A stretch of 64,000 bases of DNA from contig CM046294.1 of NCBI GenBank assembly GCA_025267735.1, forward strand, positions 35,309,222 to 35,373,221, written 5' to 3'. Positions within the stretch are counted from its first letter, which is position 1. Each line of letters opens with the position of its first letter. A model generated the notes under the pieces. The model saw nothing but the letters and a program-made list of their open reading frames with translations, searched no databases and was not told where the DNA came from. Below, piece after piece: positions 58,601-64,000 of this stretch. Source of the stretch: Mactra quadrangularis (taxonomy: Eukaryota > Mollusca > Bivalvia > Venerida > Mactridae). Both the position numbers and the translations under genes were made by a program.

Positions 58601-59788
58601 TAATACATTCGTGTATTTACGGAGATTTTATACGGAAATTCACGACTATGCATACAGTGCATGTTTAATGTTGTCAAATAATACTTATGATTGTACCCTT
58701 TGTAAATTGTTAATGATTTGACCATACAAAATACTTTATACTGTTAAATATATATTTTGTTTGAATAACATTTATCGTGTTTCTCTAAATCCAATCGAGA
58801 ACCAGTGGAATATCTATTTTTATTTGTTTCAATATTTTCTTATAAGTTAAGTTTTTTTATCATCATATGATGAGTGTTGTTACAAATTTACATGATTTTA
58901 TGTTTACTTAGAGCCTGTTTTCTACTTTTCACATATTTCATTTAAATATTATGTGTTTGTAAACAAGTATGCTTGAAAGATCTTTGATTGTTTTAATGAA
59001 TACTACCATGATAGCTGCTTCTCGCATGAATTCTTTGGCAGACTCCCTCCATATAGCAGGAACTGTGATAACCCAAGATATCTGAGTAGGTCGAATTTCA
59101 TCAGCAAGAGCGTCTCTTAACCTCTTCCGTAAATGTCCCTGTAAAAATGTTTAAATTTATGACAAATAGCATTTACTTTACTATGCTTCTCATAGACAAT
59201 AATATCAGTTACTACATTTGTTGTTCATTCCAATAATGAACATTTATTACTTAGAAAAAATGCTTATATCTTGATTGAACTAGTAAGCTGAGATGGTCTC
59301 GTAGACTTGGCCTACATATCTTTTTAGGTGTTTATTTTTGTCACATAATTTGTATTTAAACTCAATATATTTAATTTTATTTTGCGATCGGCAATCCTTT
59401 CAAACATAACATGTGATTTAACAACATTCTTTTATTTCATACGAAATTGACAACTTCTCAAGATATGAATGAACTCGAGACAATATCAAACTTAACATAA
59501 GGGTATGACAAACCGCGACCAGAAAATAAACCACCGTATGTCTAGTCCACAAACCACTGTTTTTGGTCTACGATTACAGTTACACACATTCGCTACATTA
59601 ATTATTAGATGCATTGCATGTATAAGTCTAATATATATTTAATTTGATGTTATTCTTCAAACGATATCAATCACAAAAAAAGTCGGTATCATATTTACAT
59701 AAACATATCCAATGGCGGCTGAAAAGATAGTGATAGCTTCCATAGTCTTTCCTTCAGAGTCTTTTAACAGCATATCACGTGACAGCTC
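54720..59788 (-). CDS. HSPA12-like HSP70-family protein, last five exons (partial gene)
   Basis: Exons 59788-59699, 59138-59007, 57029-56873, 56591-56461 and 55655-54720 join to 1446 nt, 481 residues plus stop, with phases 0, 0, 1, 0. Motifs in order: LSRDMLLKDSEGKTM; WVITVPAIW..AKEFMREAA; LALEPESAAIYC; VCDLGGGTVDTTIHVV (HSP70 phosphate-2 loop, split by an intron); ATGGDWGGQNVNAAFERLL; SILLVGGFSESSIVKQQI (adenosine loop). Together these identify the actin-like ATPase domain of the HSPA12 branch rather than canonical HSP70. HSPA12 proteins are about 600-680 residues, so the N-terminal 100-plus residues with the first phosphate loop are beyond the right edge. The family is greatly expanded in bivalves and often linked to stress and immune responses; the substrate is unknown. 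Confidence 0.9.
55987..56050. repeat. Pyrimidine-rich CYGTC simple repeat
   Basis: Tandem CTGT/CCGT words in the intron just upstream (in gene sense) of the last HSPA12-like exon. Similar GGAC runs sit near the ends of several dispersed elements in this window, so it may mark an element end. Confidence 0.6.
56461..56591 (-). CDS. HSPA12-like exon (GTVDTTIHVV)
   Basis: A 131-nt exon, TTTGTCAG acceptor and GAGATG/GTATGT donor. It encodes GTVDTTIHVVKPNGKIEEIY, AATGGDWGGQNVNAAFERLL, IEM, as in HSPA12 proteins after the phosphate-2 loop. Confidence 0.93.
56873..57029 (-). CDS. HSPA12-like exon (LALEPESAAIYC, VCDLGG)
   Basis: A 157-nt exon after a TTTTGTAG acceptor. It encodes AGIVSDDLVLALEPESAAIY, CKEVALHQKGGVDG, EKYLVCDLGG. 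It ends in phase 1 within the third Gly of the phosphate-2 loop, completed by the next exon as GGGTVD. Confidence 0.93.
57367..57661 (+). mobile_element. tRNA-derived SINE, family 2, full-length copy
   Basis: A-box TAGCGCAGTTGG (57377-57388) and B-box GGTTCGAATCT (57432-57442) in a tRNA-like head starting CCTGGGTCGATAG, then a body (CCATTGATTAGATAATATGG, TTATAGACAATGGTCCAGGA, GCGCCGCTGGACGCCGTAAA) and an (AATA)n tail. Same layout as 62603-62890. Target duplication unclear (perhaps ACAAGA). It lies in an HSPA12-like intron, antisense to the gene. Confidence 0.88.
58090..58160 (+). other. tRNA-like sequence (left module of the TIR element)
   Basis: GAGCGGTGCAGAGGTAAAAT, an anticodon-arm-like CGACTTGTCAATCG and a T-arm-like ACCCGGGTTCGATTCCCG. 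The T stem has a mismatch, the anticodon loop is eight bases and no acceptor stem pairs, so it is not a functional tRNA gene; it may retain a pol III promoter. Confidence 0.5.
58503..58562 (-). other. tRNA-like sequence (right module of the TIR element)
   Basis: On the minus strand, ACTTGGTGTAGTGGTAAAAC, an anticodon-arm-like CCTCACGATCAAGAGG and B-box GGTTCGATCCC. It resembles the left module in GGTAAAA..TACC and B-box spacing. No acceptor stem; not a functional tRNA. Confidence 0.5.
59007..59138 (-). CDS. HSPA12-like exon (WVITVPAIW)
   Basis: A 132-nt exon, TTTTTACAG acceptor and ATG/GTAGTA donor, phase 0 both sides. It encodes GHLRKRLRDALADEIRPTQI, SWVITVPAIWRESAKEFMRE, AAIM. WVITVPAIW is a hallmark of HSPA12 proteins (canonical HSP70s have VITVPAYF). 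Confidence 0.93.
59699..59788 (-). CDS. HSPA12-like exon (LSRDMLLKDSEGK)
   Basis: A 90-nt exon after a TTTTCAG acceptor, phase 0. It encodes ELSRDMLLKDSEGKTMEAIT, IFSAAIGYVY. I chose the GTAAAT donor over a GTTTAT six bases earlier because it gives the IxYxxxHL spacing of the family on joining the next exon. Confidence 0.8.
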
Positions 59789-60612
59789 CTGAAAATAAAT
59801 CAAATAAATGTATATATCTGGAGCAGTCTGGGCTTGTCTAATTGTTTGCAATGTATGCAGGGTTACATAATCTTGTCGAGTTTGAAATTTACCGAATAAC
59901 AGAAGTTATATACATGTATAATAGCAATTCGAAAAGATCGTCTGATATGACAGGCGCAATAACTTCTTACATACTTTTGTAATCTGGAATATATCTTAAA
60001 AGTAGATATAGCGGCTGATAAGTTGTGCGTCTCGGTAGAGATGTTACGTCGTTTTTTGTAATAGAATGTTTCAACGATTTAGTCGCGACCCGTTGTGCGC
60101 CTCGTTAATAAATTTGAAAGATATCTAAATAGTGGAGTTTTGATTGTTATTTTACATACGGTTAAAGTAGAATAAATGTGCATGAATGATGACTTTGAGA
60201 GAGAGAGAGTTTATTCAATTAATGAAAATAACATACATAGCACAAGAATGATTAAAACAGTAAAAACAAAGAATATAAATAATACTGTATTATAGTACAT
60301 TCATTGTACTAGGACATATTTTCATCTATTAAGGATAGCACAAAAAAGGAAATATGAATTTCCTTGTTTCCATTGTGGTCCTTGAATAAATGAATACATG
60401 TCCTAGCAAGGCACACGCTAAATTTACTTCCAATTATCATAAAACATTTGAAATACTAAAGTAAGTAAAAATAAGGGACTATAAGAGATCAAAATTAAGA
60501 TTATCACAGGCAAAAAAATGTCATAAAATTTCACAGAATTTATTACAACTTGGTAAAATAATGTTTTTTTACTAGTTTTTTAAAAGTTTCAGTATTAGTG
60601 GTATGTTTTATT

Positions 60613-62594
60613 TCAGTTGGTAATGACTACAAATGACTTCTTTCCAAAACCTTTTACAGATGGAATTTTAAAACAAGATTCAGAACTAAATCTAGTATTA
60701 TGATTATGAACTGAACTGACCTGAATAAAATGTTCATGTAAATAAGGAGGAGATATATCAATAAATATTTTAAAAACATTGTTTAAAACAATCTGATTTA
60801 CTCTTTTTTCTACAGGTAACTAATTTAGCTCAACAAAATGATCTTGAGATATGTGCTGTCTGAATCTAAATTTAGAACAAATCTAATAATTTTATTTTGA
60901 GTAATTTGGAGTCTGTTCTTAAGATGCTGTGAAATACTGAAGTACCAGACAGAGCAAGCATAATCCAAATGGCATTGCAATGGAGACATAACCAAGAGCT
61001 TTTTAGCATAAAGTGATAAAAACTTACTTTTTCTGTGTAAAAATTTAAGCCTAGCATTGACTTTTTTAATAATTGTAGCTACCATCATGTCAAAGTTTAA
61101 AGACTGGTCCAATAACACACCAAGATATTTAACTGAGTTGGTTGTTTTAAGTTTTATACCATTGCAAAAAATATCAAGTTCAGAACATTTCTTTAACCTT
61201 GGTTTAGAGCCAAATATAGTTTCTGTTTTACCAAGGTGTAATGACAATTTATTATCAACTAGCCAGTTACTCACAGTTTGCATGTCATAGGACAATAGTC
61301 TTTCAATTTCGAATTTGCATTTACTGGACACTAAGATGCCAGAATCATCTGCATACAATAAAAGTTTACTTTTAACAGTACCAGCCATATCATTAATATA
61401 AATTAAAAACAAAAGAGGCCTAGTATAGAGCCTTGTGGTACACCACAGGTTACAGTAGAAGGGGACGACAGAGTATAATTAATGTCAGTGTATTGAACCC
61501 GACCAGATAGATATGATCTAAACCAATTAACTACATCAATGTTAAATCCTATAAGTCCTAATTTGCTTAATAGAATAGAATGATCTACAGTATCAAAGGC
61601 CTTCTGTAGATCAAGCAAAGCCATCCCTACATAAAAACCTTTTTCCAACTTAAACCTGATAAAATCAGTTAAATGCAATAAACATGTATCAGTAGAATAT
61701 GATGCTCTGAACCCAGATTGAAACTTGTATAATAGATTGTTATCATTTAGATACATTTCTACTTGTTCATAAACAATTCTTTCAAAAATTTTTGAAACAA
61801 TACTTAAAATTGATACTGGTCTGTAGTTCGAGACATTAGTTTTATAATTTTTCTTATATATTGGTACAACCCGGGCAGATTTAAGATCATCAGGTACTAC
61901 CCCTTGGATTAATGACAAATTGATAATATGAGGTAGAGGACAAGCAATGACTGAAGCACCGTCTTTAATAAAACGACAAGGAATATTATCTAGACCAGTT
62001 GCATTGCTAGAGCTTAGTCTATTCAAATGTTTAAAAACACTATTTTCAGTAATTAAAGAAAAAGAGTAACTGTTGAGAACAACACCTTGGTCTCTATAGA
62101 ATGAAGCCACAAATTCTCTGCCATATTGACCCAATGCAGCAGGTAATTTTGTAACAAGAACAGAAGCCACTGTGGTGAAAAACTTTTTAAAATGGTTTGC
62201 AACATCAAATTTGTTAAAAATAATACTATTATCAATATTAAGTGCAATATTAGAAGTAGATTTGTTACTTTTCTTAGAAGGCATTCCAAGATCGTTGAGA
62301 GATTTCCATAAGGATTTTGGATCATTTTGAATATCAATCATAGATTTCTTGTAATAATCTTTTTTAGCTGAACTAATTTGATATTGTGTAGCATTTCTCA
62401 GTTGTTTAAATTTATTAAAATTTTCATCAGTTTTATCCTAAATGAAAGTTTGAAATGCTTTATCCCTATTTTGTATGCCACTTAAAATTTCACTTGTGAT
62501 CCAAGGTCCTGTTCTCTGTTTGATTCTTAATTCCCTTACTGGGGCAATATTGTCTATGACATTTAGAAACAAAGACTTAAAATTAGACCATGCT
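60613..62594 (-). pseudogene. LINE reverse transcriptase region, frameshifted
   Basis: RT motifs in order: NYRPVSILSIVSKIFER, QSGFRASYSTDTCLL, ALLDLQKAFDTVDHSILL, TCGVPQGSILG, then after a one-base deletion near 61403-61412 LYADDSGIL (catalytic YADD), KLSLHLGKTE and VKYLGVLLDQSLNFD. Further breaks: a stop at about 62437 in the linker, a frame change near 60825 and an in-frame stop at about 60822 where a Trp is expected (LNWLP context). ORF ends at TGA 60613-60615. Inactive copy. Confidence 0.85.
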
Positions 62595-62602
62595 TCATTT
62601 AC

Positions 62603-62890
62603 TTATTTATTTATTTGAGTTAACGTCGTATCAACACAATTTAGGTCATTTCACGGCGTCCAGCGCACCTAACCTAGCTTTCCTGGACCATTGTCTATAA
62701 CCAGTAATCACCTACCCTTCCACAAGGCCGGAAACTTCTCCATATTATCTAATCAATGGAGGAAAATCGACATTAATGTGAAATTTTCATGGAAGGGTAT
62801 AACCTCCCCGGGTGAGATTCGAACCCGTACCCACTTCGGGACATGAGATTCCAAATCCTGTCCTGCTACCAACTGCGCTATCGACCCGGG
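62603..62890 (-). mobile_element. tRNA-derived SINE, family 2, nested in the LINE
   Basis: On the minus strand it starts CCCGGGTCGATAGCGCAGTT, has B-box GGTTCGAATCT (62815-62825) and ends in an (AAAT)n tail. TCATTTAC at 62595-62602 and again at 62891-62898 is an 8-bp target duplication. It splits the LINE ORF between endonuclease and RT, so it is younger than the LINE insertion. Confidence 0.93.
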
Positions 62891-62936
62891 TCATTTACAT
62901 TATCACTCAAAAGTACGGATGACCAGTCAGTATTCA

Positions 62937-63995
62937 TTAAATTGGCCAAGAATGAATCTTTGTAGTATTTTTGAGTGATCTTACTTTGATGTTTTTATGC
63001 TTATTTATAGCCTCTTTTGTTACTTTCCTAGTACAGAACACAGCAGAATGGTCACTTATACTAACATTTAAAACGCCACTCTGTGAAATTTTACATTCAT
63101 CAGATACTAAAATAAGATCAATAATAGAAGATGATTTATCACAGATTCTTGTAAAATCAGATATCCATTGAGTAAAACTAAACATATCAATAAAAGACTT
63201 AAAAGACTTATTTAAACTATTGCTGTTTGAGTTAGAAACATCAGTGTTAAGATCACCCAATACAATACATTCTTTTTCATTAAAACATGAATTTGACAAG
63301 CAAAGATTTTCCAATGAGTCATAAAAAGTCATTTGTTTTGGAGGTCTATAGAGACAACCACATATAATAGGTTTAGTTTTCTGAAGAAGTAGTTCAATCC
63401 AGATAGATTCAAGTTCATTATTATGTAGATTTTCAATAAGATGAAAAGAAAAGTAATTTCGAATATAAATAAGAACACCGCCTCCATGTCTATTTCTATC
63501 ATTTCTCACTATGTTGTAATTATCAATTGAAATCTCAGAGTTGAACACACTGTCATCTAACCAAGTTTCAGTCAAACAAATACACGCAGCTTTACAATTG
63601 TTGGCTAGTAATCTAATTTCATCAATCTTGGGAAGTAAACTTCTAACATTCAAGTGCAGGAAATGGAGACCACGTTTTTCAAAACATCTAAATGTATGGT
63701 TGTTATCATGTTGATTGTTGGAAGATCTATCTGGACAAGGTCCAGGGCATGGATGAATGTCACCACAAAGTAAAAGATAAATAGCTATGCTTTTATTGCC
63801 ATTTGTTGAAAAAGAATATGAGTTACATGTAGATCTATACTGATTTTTATTCACATTTTGATAGCTGGTCACAAGATGTTCATATATAACTAATTCATTG
63901 TGTGAAAATACTATTTTTGGATCTTTTGAGATTAAGAAATCACCAATGTCACAATCACTAAATGCATATTCATCATTATTGCTACTTTGAAGCAA
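62937..63995 (-). pseudogene. LINE endonuclease region with 2A-like motif
   Basis: 352 codons open. A short N-terminal part ends in YLLLCGDIHPCPGP (about residues 73-86), then an APE-type endonuclease: LHLNVRSL (Asn), CLTETWL (Glu), HGGGVLIYIRN, IICGCLYRPP, CIVLGDLNTD (Asp, Asn) and VSISDHSAVF (Asp, His), so catalytic residues are preserved. The reading frame is lost near 62985; the linker (MNTDWSSVLL) continues in another frame. This domain would nick target DNA to prime reverse transcription. Confidence 0.85.
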
Positions 63996-64000
63996 TCTAC

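Larger units (their letters stand above)
57950..58681. mobile_element. 732-bp TIR element carrying two convergent tRNA-like modules
   Basis: Perfect 26-bp inverted ends (57950-57975 and 58656-58681, starting TTATTTGACAACATTAAA), TA on both sides (57948-57949 and 58682-58683). Inside, a plus-strand tRNA-like stretch at about 58090-58160 with B-box GGTTCGATTCC (58141-58151), and a minus-strand one at about 58503-58562 with A-box-like TTGGTGTAGTGGTA and B-box GGTTCGATCCC. No transposase. It sits in an HSPA12-like intron. Confidence 0.75.
60199..64000 (-). mobile_element. APE-type non-LTR retrotransposon (CR1/jockey-like), broken, 5' end off window
   Basis: In minus-strand order: a GDIHPCPGP motif, an apurinic-type endonuclease (62937-63995), a linker interrupted by a SINE, a reverse transcriptase (60613-62594), then a 3' UTR ending in AATAAA and a short CT-rich tail at about 60199-60209. 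Several frameshifts and stops make it inactive. It has the same strand as the HSPA12-like gene and probably lies in an intron between its N-terminal exons (off window) and the exon at 59699-59788. Confidence 0.88.

Overview
The window is AT-rich eukaryotic DNA, most likely from a bivalve mollusc. The case for this is: spliced genes with long introns; an HSPA12-type HSP70 gene (a family greatly expanded in bivalves); tRNA-derived SINEs; an APE-type LINE with a GDIxPxPGP motif before the endonuclease; and dispersed repeats of a kind I associate with bivalve genomes (AACAAGAGCTGTCAG..., repeats rich in GACCTTGACC). There is no bacterial gene organisation. The species is not determined.

Two protein-coding genes are supported, both on the minus strand and both cut by the window edge. 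(1) 3248-13145: the first four coding exons (266 residues) of an endothelin-converting-enzyme-like M13 metallopeptidase. They encode the cytoplasmic tail, the single membrane anchor, the DPCDDFYSYACGGW region and the start of the ectodomain. Splice phases match at every junction. The zinc-binding catalytic half lies left of base 1, and a 5' exon lies upstream at an unknown position. (2) 54720-59788: the last five exons (481 residues) of an HSPA12-like HSP70-family ATPase. Its first exons lie right of the window, beyond a LINE that sits in the intervening intron.

Most of the rest is repetitive. About 30% of the window is tandem arrays with unit lengths of 69 (1-828), 24 (5041-5793), 23-26 (7012-8640), ~146 (8990-9835), 55 (10697-12293), 41 (19502-21677), 33 (27280-30615), a different 55 (38110-44385), ~145 (47378-49340) and ~77 bp (50095-50925). 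Some show nested higher-order duplications. Between them are two SINE families (two full copies plus a tail fragment of one, three copies of the other), several inverted-repeat DNA elements (5838-6275, 17939-19501, 31215-31469, 33400-34320, 36123-36255, 57950-58681), a repeated ~255-280 bp element (14871-15125 and 44761-45043), a LINE ORF1 remnant (12530-12982), a Ty3/gypsy RT fragment (52290-52560) and a broken APE-type LINE (60199 to the right edge).

Layout: 1-13.1 kb, ECE-like gene with repeat-filled introns; 13.1-54.6 kb, no recognisable coding gene (possibly the 5' region of the ECE-like gene plus intergenic DNA), dominated by arrays and inverted-repeat elements; 54.7-59.8 kb, HSPA12-like gene; 60.2-64 kb, LINE with a nested SINE, probably in an HSPA12-like intron. 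Nothing in the sequence shows the two genes acting together.
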